A stretch of 64,000 nt of DNA from Gammaproteobacteria bacterium. GTDB lineage: Bacteria > Pseudomonadota > Gammaproteobacteria > GRL18. The position numbers and the translations under genes are program-made. The number at the start of each line of letters is the position of its first letter. Position 1 is the stretch's first letter. The notes under the pieces are model-generated. The model worked only from the letters and a program-made list of their open reading frames with translations. It made no database searches and had not been told where the DNA came from. The stretch covers positions 52,974 to 116,973 of the forward strand of contig JADGEK010000004.1 in assembly GCA_016744395.1 (NCBI GenBank), read 5' to 3'. Shown piece by piece: positions 45,025 to 53,247 of this stretch.

Positions 45025-45972
45025 TTATTTTATAATAGATAAAAAATTGACTAAATCATCACTTAAAGGCGCTTTAATCGTCATATTTTTACCAGAACTG
45101 GGATGTTTGAAGGTAATTTGGGCCGAGTGCAGAAATAAACGCTTTAATCCACGGTCTTTTAAGCGTTTATTACAGGCAAAATTTCCATATTTGCTGTCAC
45201 CCGCGACATTGTGACCTAAAAACTTAGAATGTACTCGTATCTGATGCGTACGGCCTGTCACAATTTTTACTTCAACCAATGCCGTGTCACTAAAACGTTC
45301 TATCACAGAAAAAAAGCTGGTGGACTCTTTACCTTGCTGATCAACACGCACAAATCGCTCGCCTGATTTAAGTTCTTCACGTAATAGTGGTGCGGTCACT
45401 TTTTCTCTTTTAAAGCCAGGCTGACCGCATAACAATGCTAGATAGCGTTTATCAGTTTGACGATTACGTAATAAATCTTGAATGCTAATCAACGCACTGC
45501 GTTTTTTTGCAATGAGTAGACAGCCTGAAGTGTCTTTATCAAGACGATGGATTAATTCCAAAAATTTTTGTTCTGGCTTTAAAGCACGCATGGCTTCAAT
45601 AATGCCATAACTCACCCCACTCCCGCCATGAACAGCTACACCACTGGGTTTGTTAATAGCCAATAAGTTTGAATCTTCAAATAAGATAGCATTTTCCATC
45701 AATGTTAATAAGGATCGACCAGGTGCAGGCAACGCCTTTTTTTCGGCCAGCCTGACTGGGGGGATTCTCACTGAATCACCATATTTCAGTTTATACGTTT
45801 GCTTAATACGCCCTTTATTTACTCGAACTTCACCTTTTCTTATAATTTTATAAATATGGCCTTTGGGTACCCCTTTGAGCTGACTTAACAGAAAGTTATC
45901 AATCCGCTGCCCTGCATTTTGGGCATCAATTTCGACAAATCTGACTGAATGATTTATTTTTTTAAGATTCAT
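45025..45972 (-). CDS. rluC: 23S rRNA pseudouridine synthase RluC
   Basis: RluC makes pseudouridines at 955, 2504 and 2580 of 23S rRNA (E. coli numbering). The 315-residue protein (E. coli 319) has an N-terminal S4 RNA-binding domain (QRIDNFLLSQLKGVPKGHIYKIIRKGEVRVN) and a catalytic domain with Asp145 in HRLDKDTSG. The KRYLALLCG and TGRTHQIRVH motifs follow. It is divergent from rne, the classical arrangement. The gap to rne is about 1 kb here. Confidence 0.95.
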   Translation of the reverse strand: MNLKKINHSVRFVEIDAQNAGQRIDNFLLSQLKGVPKGHIYKIIRKGEVRVNKGRIKQTYKLKYGDSVRIPPVRLAEKKALPAPGRSLLTLMENAILFEDSNLLAINKPSGVAVHGGSGVSYGIIEAMRALKPEQKFLELIHRLDKDTSGCLLIAKKRSALISIQDLLRNRQTDKRYLALLCGQPGFKREKVTAPLLREELKSGERFVRVDQQGKESTSFFSVIERFSDTALVEVKIVTGRTHQIRVHSKFLGHNVAGDSKYGNFACNKRLKDRGLKRLFLHSAQITFKHPSSGKNMTIKAPLSDDLVNFLSIIK

Positions 45973-46989
45973 ACAATATTTCTGTGATTATACGTTGATG
46001 GAATTGATTTCAGCTGTTATATTGAAGCGGTTAAAACTTCAGTTCATATGTAACTTATACTATTGAGTTTATTAGAAATTTACTCTCTCTTAGAAAAGAA
46101 GCAATATGAGCATAACAATTAATATTAAATAGGCCTTGCTAAACATTTTAAAGTGGTTGAGAACATTATTGAGACTCAAGCAACTGATGGCAACTATAGC
46201 AGCAACTATGCAAACTCTAATTTTACCCAATTTTGGCTAAATTTACGATGAATAGAATCTATTTTTACAATTTAAGTTTTATGCAAAAGAAGATTTAACC
46301 AACGAGAAGTGCTAAAGAGTTTATTAGTACTGAAAAGAAGTACCATGAATATTTTTATGATATTGGTCAGGCGATTATTGTCAGTTAAAGACATCTTACT
46401 TGAAGATGTAAGGCGACGGAAAAACTCAGCTCTGTAGTGTTAACAAAATGTTGACAGAGCCCATGTTTAAAACCAGTAAACCCCAATTTTAACAATAACC
46501 TCCCAAAATTAAAGCCAAGTAAAATCATTAACAATGGTTCATGGAAATAAAAATAATTTATAGCTCCTGTATGAAGTTTACAGGGATAGTAACAATGACA
46601 ATGATTATTCTGATAACAAACATCAAAAATGTTTATTGCCAGAATTCTAACAACTTTAATTAATGTGTTTGTAATACAGAGCATTTTAATCACAATTATT
46701 GAATTAACCTGATTTGTATTTAATAAACTCATGCGTTCAATATAATATGTGGCTCAAATTGCCCATACGATTGCTTGAATTGACAGAGAGCACATTTATA
46801 ATTAAAACAGTTAAACTTTGAGTTTTCTCATTAAAAGTTTGATAAAACATATAGTTATTCAAGTTTTATTAAACAGCCATGTGAAATAAAGTATAAACAT
46901 TTTTCTAAGTTATTGACCTTCCCTTTTACATAAGCAATGTTGCTTATAAACTTTATATCGTTGAGCCCAAAAGTTTTGAGCATAACAAT
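45973..46989. other. Long rluC-rne gap with structured elements and no clear gene
   Basis: This 1017-base gap is more than a promoter region needs. It should include the rluC promoter and the rne leader, which in E. coli is a long autoregulatory 5' UTR. Short stem-loops are visible: ACATCTT/AAGATGT (46391-46409), CCTGTA/TACAGG (46566-46584), and ATAAGCAA/TTGCTTAT (46930-46947) 42 bases before rne. Between about 46130 and 46390 the + strand shows short, stop-interrupted protein-like stretches that may be a decayed gene. A leftward 115-codon frame (46385-46732) is not convincing. Confidence 0.5.
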
Positions 46990-49900
46990 ATGAAAAGAAT
47001 GTTATTTAACGCCACGCAACCTGAAGAGTTGCGTGTTGCACTGGTTGACGGCCAACATCTATTTAATCTAGATATTGAAACCACCCAAAGAACACAAAAA
47101 AAAGCCAATATATACAAAGCAAGAATTACCCGCGTTGAGCCCAGTCTCGAGGCAGCCTTTGTTGATTATGGTTCAGACCGACATGGTTTTCTTCCCCTTA
47201 AAGACGTCTCGCGCCAATATTTTAGAAAGTCCGTAGAACGTGGAAAACGCCCAAACATTGCCGAGTTACTACAAGAAGGCATGGAAGTCGTTGTCCAGGT
47301 TGATAAAGAAGAGCGCGGCAATAAAGGCGCTGCACTGACTACTTTTATCAGTCTTCCTGGCCGTTATCTGGTCTTGATGCCTAACAATCCCAGAGCTGGT
47401 GGTATTTCCAGACGAATTGAAGGTGAAGAACGTTCTGAATTAAAAGAAATCCTCAGTCAATTGAATGTACCAGAGTCAATGGGTTTAATTGTTCGTACGG
47501 CTGGAATTGGCAAAAGCATTGAAGAACTTCAACTGGATCTGGATTATCTTTTACACCTATGGACAGCCATTGATACCGCTTCTGCAGAACGAAAATCTCC
47601 TTTTCTTATCTATCAGGAAAGTAATATTGTTATTCGCGCCATTCGTGACAATTTACGCTCAGATATCACTGAAATCATCATTGATGAAGAAAAAACCTAT
47701 AAAGAAGCTTATGATTTCATGCAACGAGTCATGCCGCAGCACCTTCACAAGGTCAAACTGTACAGTGACAGAATCCCATTATTTTCTCGCTATCAGATAG
47801 AATCTCAAATTGAAACAGCATTCCAGCGTGAGGTCAACCTCCCTTCTGGTGGTGCTATCGTTATTGATCATACAGAAGCTTTGATTTCAATTGATATTAA
47901 CTCTGCACGAGCCACCAGAGGCAGCGACATTGAAGAAACAGCTCTCAATACAAACCTTGAAGCTGCAGATGAAGTTGCCCGTCAATTGCGTTTACGCGAT
48001 CTGGGTGGTTTAGTTGTTATTGATTTCATCGATATGTCACCGACAAAAAATCAGCGCGCCGTTGAAAACAGAATGAAAGATGCCTTAAAGCTGGACCGCG
48101 CACGGGTTCAGGTCGGTCGTATTTCACGTTTTGGCTTACTGGAAATGTCTCGTCAACGTCTTAAGCCTTCCTTAGGTGAGTCCAGTCAAATCACTTGTCC
48201 TCGCTGTACTGGTCATGGAACCATTCGTGGAATTGATTCACTTGGCTTGTCAGTATTACGAATTCTTGAAGAAGAATCAATGAAGGAAAATACTGGACGG
48301 ATTTTAGCTCAATTGCCCGTAAATGTTGCTACATTTTTACTGAATGATAAGCGTGATATTATTAGTGAGATTGAAACACGTCAAAAAATTACCATTACTT
48401 TGATTCCAAATGAAAGTCTGGTAACACCTCATTATCGTATAGAACGTATACGAAATGATGAAAATATGACAGAAGAATATCAGGTTAACAGCTATAACTT
48501 CAATCGCATCCTGGATGATGATGAGGCAAACGGCCTAATTCAAGAACCTGCAAAATATGAAGAACCTGCTGTTAAAGCGCCAACGTCACTTCAACCTCAA
48601 AAAGAGACTCAACCACTCACATTGGTAAGACGCATTTGGACATCGCTATTTAATCGTGGTGATTCAGATGAGCCTGAAACAATTGACACTCCGCCAACAA
48701 AACCTAGAACTCAATCAAAGCCAGCGTACAATGATAGAAAAGGCTCTCAACGCAAAAACAACGACAAACGTGATGGTAAAAAGAGATCACCAAAACAAAA
48801 CAAACGTGATGATAACAGGAGTGGTCAAAAAACGAATAATAAAAGTAGAAATCAGCAAACAAACAAATCACCTGCTGTAGCCAATGCCGAAACTCCCGCT
48901 ATTTTTTCCTCTTCAGATGATAAGGCGACAACTGATAATAAACCATCTAAGAAGCAGGGTTCAAGCAATAAAGGGCGTAGAAAAGCAGATACCAATGGGA
49001 AAAACCAACAATCAAATAAGAAGCAAAACAATGCCAATACTGATGGTTCAAACGAAGCAACAGTAAAAGCACCCGATACAAGAAAACAAGCTCAGAGCAG
49101 CAGTTCTCATAATAATGTAGCTCAGACAAATCCTGCCACTGAAACAACGACTCAAGCACCTTTAGCTTCAACTGTTGACTCAACAACACATGAGGCCAAT
49201 GTAACAGAAGCAAGCGAGCCAACAGCAGCCTCCACAGAGAGCAGCAACGAGGATTCAAACAAAAAGAAATCATTACGAGGCCCTGGATCACGTCGTACTG
49301 GTCGTAGAACTTCTACACGGAAGCAAGCCACTAAGAAAGAACCAGTTTCTGCCAATATAGAAATTGTAACAGAGACAAGCTCTTTGCCTAAATCTCAGGA
49401 ATCAATAGCTAAAACAGAGGTTTCTCAATTGAATGAACAGCCTCAGGCTGTTGCTGAAAACACAGTGGCTGATGTAAAACAAGCAACACCTGAGAGCGCT
49501 CAAAGTAACGAAGCTTCTGATGAAAAATCAGCGCCTCCAAAGAAAGCCGCTAAGAAGAAAGCACGCCGAAAAACAGCGACAAAAAAGAAAGTCGCTAGAC
49601 CTAAGGCCAAAGTGAGTAGTGCAACGGAAGATTCCAGCACAACAAATACTGCTGCCTCTGTGAATAAAGAATCCTCTAGTGGCAATGAGCCCTCAGCAAG
49701 TAAGGAGCCTTCAGCAAGTAAGGAGCCTTCAGCAAGTAAGGAGCCTTCAGTAAGTAAGGAGCCTTCAGCAAATAAGGAGCCCTCAGCAAGTAAAGAGCCC
49801 TCAGCAAGTAAAGAGCCTTCTGCAGATAAAAAACCAGCAGCACCCAAGAAATCAGCCCCTAAAAAGGCTTCTGCCAGCAAAAAGAAAGCAATTGTAAAAG

Positions 49901-50094
49901 AGACATCAACTGAAGAAAAACCTGCTCCTCAAAAAGAAAGCTCTGAAACTGCTCAAACCACTTCTGCACCAGAAAAACCTAAAAAGACATCTGGTCGCCG
50001 TGGAAGAAGAGCACGAACTTCTACAGGTTTAGGAGGTTCGAGCAATACCTCTTCATCCTTAGTTGATAAACGAGATAGCAAGGGATCTAAGTAA
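46990..50094 (+). CDS. rne: Ribonuclease E
   Basis: RNase E starts mRNA decay and processes rRNA and tRNA; it scaffolds the degradosome. The 1034-residue protein has an S1 domain from ~35 to 120, sensor and DNase-I-like catalytic regions ([30 protein letters not shown]), and the zinc link Cys403/Cys406 (CPRCTGHG). After residue ~510 comes a long disordered tail, rich in Lys, Arg, Ser, Gln and Ala, with basic RNA-binding blocks and eight copies of a six-residue EPSASK repeat. The C-terminus has [11 protein letters not shown]. The start has only GAG upstream. The tail is likely the scaffold, but partner sites were not identified. Confidence 0.97.
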   Translation: MKRMLFNATQPEELRVALVDGQHLFNLDIETTQRTQKKANIYKARITRVEPSLEAAFVDYGSDRHGFLPLKDVSRQYFRKSVERGKRPNIAELLQEGMEVVVQVDKEERGNKGAALTTFISLPGRYLVLMPNNPRAGGISRRIEGEERSELKEILSQLNVPESMGLIVRTAGIGKSIEELQLDLDYLLHLWTAIDTASAERKSPFLIYQESNIVIRAIRDNLRSDITEIIIDEEKTYKEAYDFMQRVMPQHLHKVKLYSDRIPLFSRYQIESQIETAFQREVNLPSGGAIVIDHTEALISIDINSARATRGSDIEETALNTNLEAADEVARQLRLRDLGGLVVIDFIDMSPTKNQRAVENRMKDALKLDRARVQVGRISRFGLLEMSRQRLKPSLGESSQITCPRCTGHGTIRGIDSLGLSVLRILEEESMKENTGRILAQLPVNVATFLLNDKRDIISEIETRQKITITLIPNESLVTPHYRIERIRNDENMTEEYQVNSYNFNRILDDDEANGLIQEPAKYEEPAVKAPTSLQPQKETQPLTLVRRIWTSLFNRGDSDEPETIDTPPTKPRTQSKPAYNDRKGSQRKNNDKRDGKKRSPKQNKRDDNRSGQKTNNKSRNQQTNKSPAVANAETPAIFSSSDDKATTDNKPSKKQGSSNKGRRKADTNGKNQQSNKKQNNANTDGSNEATVKAPDTRKQAQSSSSHNNVAQTNPATETTTQAPLASTVDSTTHEANVTEASEPTAASTESSNEDSNKKKSLRGPGSRRTGRRTSTRKQATKKEPVSANIEIVTETSSLPKSQESIAKTEVSQLNEQPQAVAENTVADVKQATPESAQSNEASDEKSAPPKKAAKKKARRKTATKKKVARPKAKVSSATEDSSTTNTAASVNKESSSGNEPSASKEPSASKEPSASKEPSVSKEPSANKEPSASKEPSASKEPSADKKPAAPKKSAPKKASASKKKAIVKETSTEEKPAPQKESSETAQTTSAPEKPKKTSGRRGRRARTSTGLGGSSNTSSSLVDKRDSKGSK
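49687..49830 (+). repeat. 18-bp in-frame tandem repeat in the rne tail
   Basis: Eight consecutive 18-base units (consensus GAGCCTTCAGCAAGTAAG) encode EPSASK three times, then [18 protein letters not shown] twice and EPSADK. Codon-level differences between units are few, so the array is young. Unit number can change by slippage without a frameshift. Confidence 0.95.
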
Positions 50095-50107
50095 AATATT
50101 TTGGCTG

Positions 50108-50183
50108 TACTTTCTTTAATTTGATATTCATAATAAAGAAAGTAAATATAAAAAAGGGACGTTCATAAGAACGTCCCTTTTTT
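50108..50183 (+). terminator. rne terminator with a second hairpin before it
   Basis: GGGACGTTC (50156-50164) pairs perfectly with GAACGTCCC (50169-50177), loop ATAA, followed by six T: a strong intrinsic terminator. Upstream, TACTTTCTTTA (50108-50118) and TAAAGAAAGTA (50134-50144) form a separate perfect 11-bp stem. The flanking A-run (50151-50155) also gives a T-run on the - strand. Confidence 0.92.
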
Positions 50184-50208
50184 ATTGATGCCAAAATCAC
50201 CTCAGTAT

Positions 50209-50691
50209 TTAAGATAATTCTTTACTTTTGATCTCGTCTAAAAGTCCTTTGCTGGCAATCTTGACCATATCAAAGACATTTTCAAATCCTTTAATTCCGC
50301 CATAATAAGGATCAGGCACTTCATTTAAAGGATGTCCTGGTGCATAATCAAGAAATAATCTTATTTTGGCCTGTAATTCTTCAGGACAAATTTGAAGCAA
50401 AGAATGATAATTATCACTGTCCATAGGAAGGATATAGTCATAATGTGTAAAATCAGCAATTTCCACTTTACGGCCGCGTATATAGTTCAAATCAACTCCA
50501 TGACTCGATGCCGTATCTTGAGCTCGTTTATCAGGTTTAGAGCCTACATGGTAGGCATGAGTTCCTGCAGAATCAATTTCAAAGGATTGAGTTAAATTTT
50601 CTGCACCCACTAAATGTTCAAAAACACCATGTGCTGTTGGCGAGCGACAAATGTTGCCCATGCAGATAAAAAGAACTTTAATTTTTTTCAT
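50209..50691 (-). CDS. Low-molecular-weight protein-tyrosine phosphatase
   Basis: A 160-residue LMW-PTP. The phosphate loop is C10-MGNIC-R16-S, and DPYYGG near residue 127 gives the general-acid Asp and flanking tyrosines. It dephosphorylates tyrosine kinases or other proteins in the cytoplasm. Such enzymes can act on exopolysaccharide kinases, but none is nearby. It lies downstream of a Trm112 gene and lpxK on the same strand. In Pseudomonas kdsB lies between Trm112 and this gene and murB follows; neither is present here. Confidence 0.93.
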   Translation of the reverse strand: MKKIKVLFICMGNICRSPTAHGVFEHLVGAENLTQSFEIDSAGTHAYHVGSKPDKRAQDTASSHGVDLNYIRGRKVEIADFTHYDYILPMDSDNYHSLLQICPEELQAKIRLFLDYAPGHPLNEVPDPYYGGIKGFENVFDMVKIASKGLLDEIKSKELS

Positions 50692-50745
50692 TTGATAATC
50701 TTCAATTTACTGACAAAAAAACGTTAAGTTAATTGTCATCAGATA

Positions 50746-50919
50746 TTATTCATCTGTTGCCAAAGAACGTGCTTCTGACTCAAGCATCACAGGAATGTCA
50801 TCACGAATGGGAAAAGCCAGTTTATCTTTTTGACAAATCAACTCACTATTTTCTTTATTGTAGTCTAATTCACCTTTACAGACTGGACAAGCCAGAATAT
50901 CAAGTAATTTTTTATCCAC
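50746..50919 (-). CDS. ycaR: Trm112/YcaR-family small protein
   Basis: A 57-residue gene starting at a GTG (50919) with GAGG seven to eight bases upstream. The translation begins [18 protein letters not shown] and ends in [13 protein letters not shown], the Trm112/YcaR signature. One CPVC pair is present, with a further Cys in [14 protein letters not shown]. In bacteria this family sits between lpxK and kdsB. Eukaryotic Trm112 activates methyltransferases; the bacterial role is less clear. It lies 26 bases downstream of lpxK. Confidence 0.9.
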   Translation of the reverse strand: MDKKLLDILACPVCKGELDYNKENSELICQKDKLAFPIRDDIPVMLESEARSLATDE

Positions 50920-50945
50920 TATAGGGCCTCATTTAACGAATAGAT

Positions 50946-51977
50946 TTAGGAAACAGTTTTATATGTTTGCAGTTGATTTACAATTTTATTAATCAGCAAA
51001 CTATCAACCTTCGCATTAATTGGTAAGTACCATGAATCAGCCATTGATTCTTGAGTCACAAGAGATTGGCATTTTACAGCATCTTTTTCTGTCATAATGA
51101 TTGGATGTGGTTCGTCAAAAACCAAATCGGATGAATGATATTCATAGTGATCAGTAAAAGGATGTTCTATTACTAATAACCCATGATGCTCTAAAAGCTT
51201 AAAAAAATGTTGAGGCTCACCAATACCTGCGACTGCATGAACAATTTTACCCTTAAAATCTAACAGTGTCATTGATTGTCGATCTTTGTCTGACAATGGT
51301 CTTAATGATGATGCCTCATAATCCATTAAAAACTCTTTTTTTGACAGTCTCCGAGTTAAAGTTTCAGACTGAAAACGAGAAACATTATAAACAATATAAT
51401 CAATTGATTGTAAGCGGCTCATTCTTTCTCTTAGAGGTCCTGCAGGCAAGCATAGCTTGTTACCATAAAGGCGCATTGCATCTGTCACATTAATTTCTAA
51501 GAAACGGGACATCGCATAATGCTGTAAACCATCATCACTGATAATCACATCGCAGTCGGTATCCTGAATCATTTTTTCAACAGCACGTGAACGTATAGGA
51601 TCAACAATAACAGGACACTGGGTCGACTTATGAATGAGAAAAGGTTCATCACCAAATAACAAAACTTCTTGCTTAAGGTTAACCTGACGTGGCCATGAAC
51701 CTTTTCTGGCACCATAACCACGACTGACGACACCAGGGCGATAACCTGCCAGCTTTAATTGCTCGACCAGCCAAACAACAAAGGGAGTTTTACCATTGCC
51801 ACCAATATAAATATTACCCACTACAATAACAGGTACAGATGATGTTGAGGATTTAAATAAGCCATAACGATAGAAAATACGTCTTATGCTTACAAGAAAA
51901 CAAAAGAGAAGACTGATAGGAAATAATGACACGCTGACAATATTTAAATTTTGCCAGTAATGAGTAATGGGTTTCAT
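50946..51977 (-). CDS. lpxK: Tetraacyldisaccharide 4'-kinase
   Basis: LpxK phosphorylates the lipid A precursor at the 4' position on the inner membrane. The 343-residue protein (E. coli 328) has an N-terminal hydrophobic anchor (~12-31) and the P-loop GNIYIGGNGKTP at 54-65. The VISDDGLQHYAM segment supplies the catalytic Asp. The PAGPLRE motif also matches. It is followed by ycaR and preceded by exbD and exbB in the usual gammaproteobacterial order; MsbA is not next to it here. Confidence 0.95.
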   Translation of the reverse strand: MKPITHYWQNLNIVSVSLFPISLLFCFLVSIRRIFYRYGLFKSSTSSVPVIVVGNIYIGGNGKTPFVVWLVEQLKLAGYRPGVVSRGYGARKGSWPRQVNLKQEVLLFGDEPFLIHKSTQCPVIVDPIRSRAVEKMIQDTDCDVIISDDGLQHYAMSRFLEINVTDAMRLYGNKLCLPAGPLRERMSRLQSIDYIVYNVSRFQSETLTRRLSKKEFLMDYEASSLRPLSDKDRQSMTLLDFKGKIVHAVAGIGEPQHFFKLLEHHGLLVIEHPFTDHYEYHSSDLVFDEPHPIIMTEKDAVKCQSLVTQESMADSWYLPINAKVDSLLINKIVNQLQTYKTVS

Positions 51978-52105
51978 TAATTGAAACGACTCAAAGTGAT
52001 GTTATTTGCCAATATAAAGATGTAATTCCTGTTTACAAACTGAGGAACATACTTCCTATAGAAATCAAAAAAAAAATAAGCAATATCGGCAAGAGTAGGC
52101 ATGGT

Positions 52106-52522
52106 TTATTGGTCTGGCTTTACTGCCGAAAAAGAAATGTGTATAAATCCCATCTGGCGAGAGGCATCCATTGCAGTCATTACAGCCTGATGTGGTGTAT
52201 TTTTATCTGCCGAAATAATCACTCTGGGTTCATTTTCATTGCCAGCTGCTTCACGCAAAGCTCTTAGTAAAGTTTCGATTTGAGTGTTAATAATCTCATT
52301 GCCATTAATCGTAAATTTACCCGTTGGGCCAATAAAAATTTCAATTTCGACTTTTTCAGATTCTGTAATTTCACCACTGGCTTCAGGTAATTCAATATTG
52401 AGTTCAGATTGACGATCAAAGGTCGTTGAAACCATAAAAAAGATCAACAATAAAAACACAACATCAATTAAAGGTGTGACATTAACATCCAACTCTTCGG
52501 GTTTATGAGGACGAAAATTCAT
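52106..52522 (-). CDS. exbD: ExbD/TolR-family proton channel subunit
   Basis: I start this at the ATG at 52522 (MNFRPHKPEELDVNVTPLID), one base after the exbB stop; an upstream in-frame ATG at 52564 would overlap exbB. It has 138 residues with one helix at ~15-37 carrying Asp20, the proton-carrying residue of ExbD. The C-terminal periplasmic domain ends in ISADKNTPHQAVMTAMDASRQMGF. It couples proton flow to TonB- or Tol-like work. No TonB gene is nearby, so the client is unknown. Confidence 0.93.
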   Translation of the reverse strand: MNFRPHKPEELDVNVTPLIDVVFLLLIFFMVSTTFDRQSELNIELPEASGEITESEKVEIEIFIGPTGKFTINGNEIINTQIETLLRALREAAGNENEPRVIISADKNTPHQAVMTAMDASRQMGFIHISFSAVKPDQ

Positions 52523-52523
52523 A

Positions 52524-53144
52524 TTATGATCTCTTGTCCGTACGATCACCATGGACGACTTCAACCAAATAAACGGCCTGAGCTTCCATTTTCAATAATA
52601 GTTCATCAACACGACCACGAAAAAAACGATAAAACATTACACTGGGAATGGCCACTGATAAACCTGCCGCTGTCGTTAATAGTGCTTCTGATATTCCATC
52701 CGCTAAAATTTTAGGATCACCAACTCCCAGACTGGTAATAACAGCAAAGACTTTAATCATTCCAATCACAGTACCTAATAGACCCAGCAAAGGTGTAATG
52801 GATGCAATAGTTCCCAAGGTGTTTAAAAAACGTTCCAGATCAAGAACAACCTGTCTACCCTCTTCTTCTATACTTTCTTTCATTAATTCACGCTGGTTAT
52901 TCATATTACGCAGACCTGCTGCCAGAATACGACCTAAGGGTGAATTATTGTAAAGTTTATTTATGGCTTCATTAGTAATTCGTTTCTTTTGATGAAGCTT
53001 AATAATTTGATCAGTTAAATTAGGCGGGGCAATATTTTTCTCTCGTAAAGTCCAGAAACGTTCAACCACAATGGTAAAAGCCAAAATAGAACATAGAATA
53101 ATTGGGGCCATTATCCAGCCACCAGATAAAATTAATTCAAACAC
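52524..53144 (-). CDS. exbB: MotA/TolQ/ExbB proton channel subunit
   Basis: A 206-residue protein with three helices, at ~10-30, ~105-130 (ASITPLLGLLGTVIGMIKVF) and ~145-170 (GISEALLTTAAGLSVAIPSVMFYRFF). The conserved GLLGTVIGM and TTAAGLSVAIP pattern defines ExbB. It lies immediately before exbD and downstream of comEC, as in Pseudomonas, where this pair is associated with the lpxK cluster rather than TonB. Confidence 0.93.
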   Translation of the reverse strand: MFELILSGGWIMAPIILCSILAFTIVVERFWTLREKNIAPPNLTDQIIKLHQKKRITNEAINKLYNNSPLGRILAAGLRNMNNQRELMKESIEEEGRQVVLDLERFLNTLGTIASITPLLGLLGTVIGMIKVFAVITSLGVGDPKILADGISEALLTTAAGLSVAIPSVMFYRFFRGRVDELLLKMEAQAVYLVEVVHGDRTDKRS

Positions 53145-53247
53145 AATTTTCCCTTACTAAACCTAAAATGAAATATTTGCTAAAAAGATGCCAAGAGATA
53201 AAAAAACAACAAACTGTTTAAATCAGGTTGTGAAACAGTCACCACCA

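Noticed and set aside
46130..46390. Possible transposase remnant in the rluC-rne gap
   Set aside because: Short open stretches are visible but no motif or terminal repeats were found, so I do not call an insertion sequence.
46385..46732. Leftward 115-codon frame in the rluC-rne gap
   Set aside because: Composition is unlike the neighbouring proteins (many His, Asn, Cys), no ribosome-binding site and no family. Mentioned under the gap entry only.
46780..46802. TTGACA and TATAAT upstream of rne as a promoter
   Set aside because: They are only 11 bases apart, too close for a sigma-70 promoter.
49687..49830. CRISPR-like array
   Set aside because: The repeats are contiguous without spacers and lie in frame within rne.
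49500..49880. Leftward frame opposite the rne repeats
   Set aside because: An artefact of the in-frame 18-bp repeat read on the other strand; the + strand is clearly rne.
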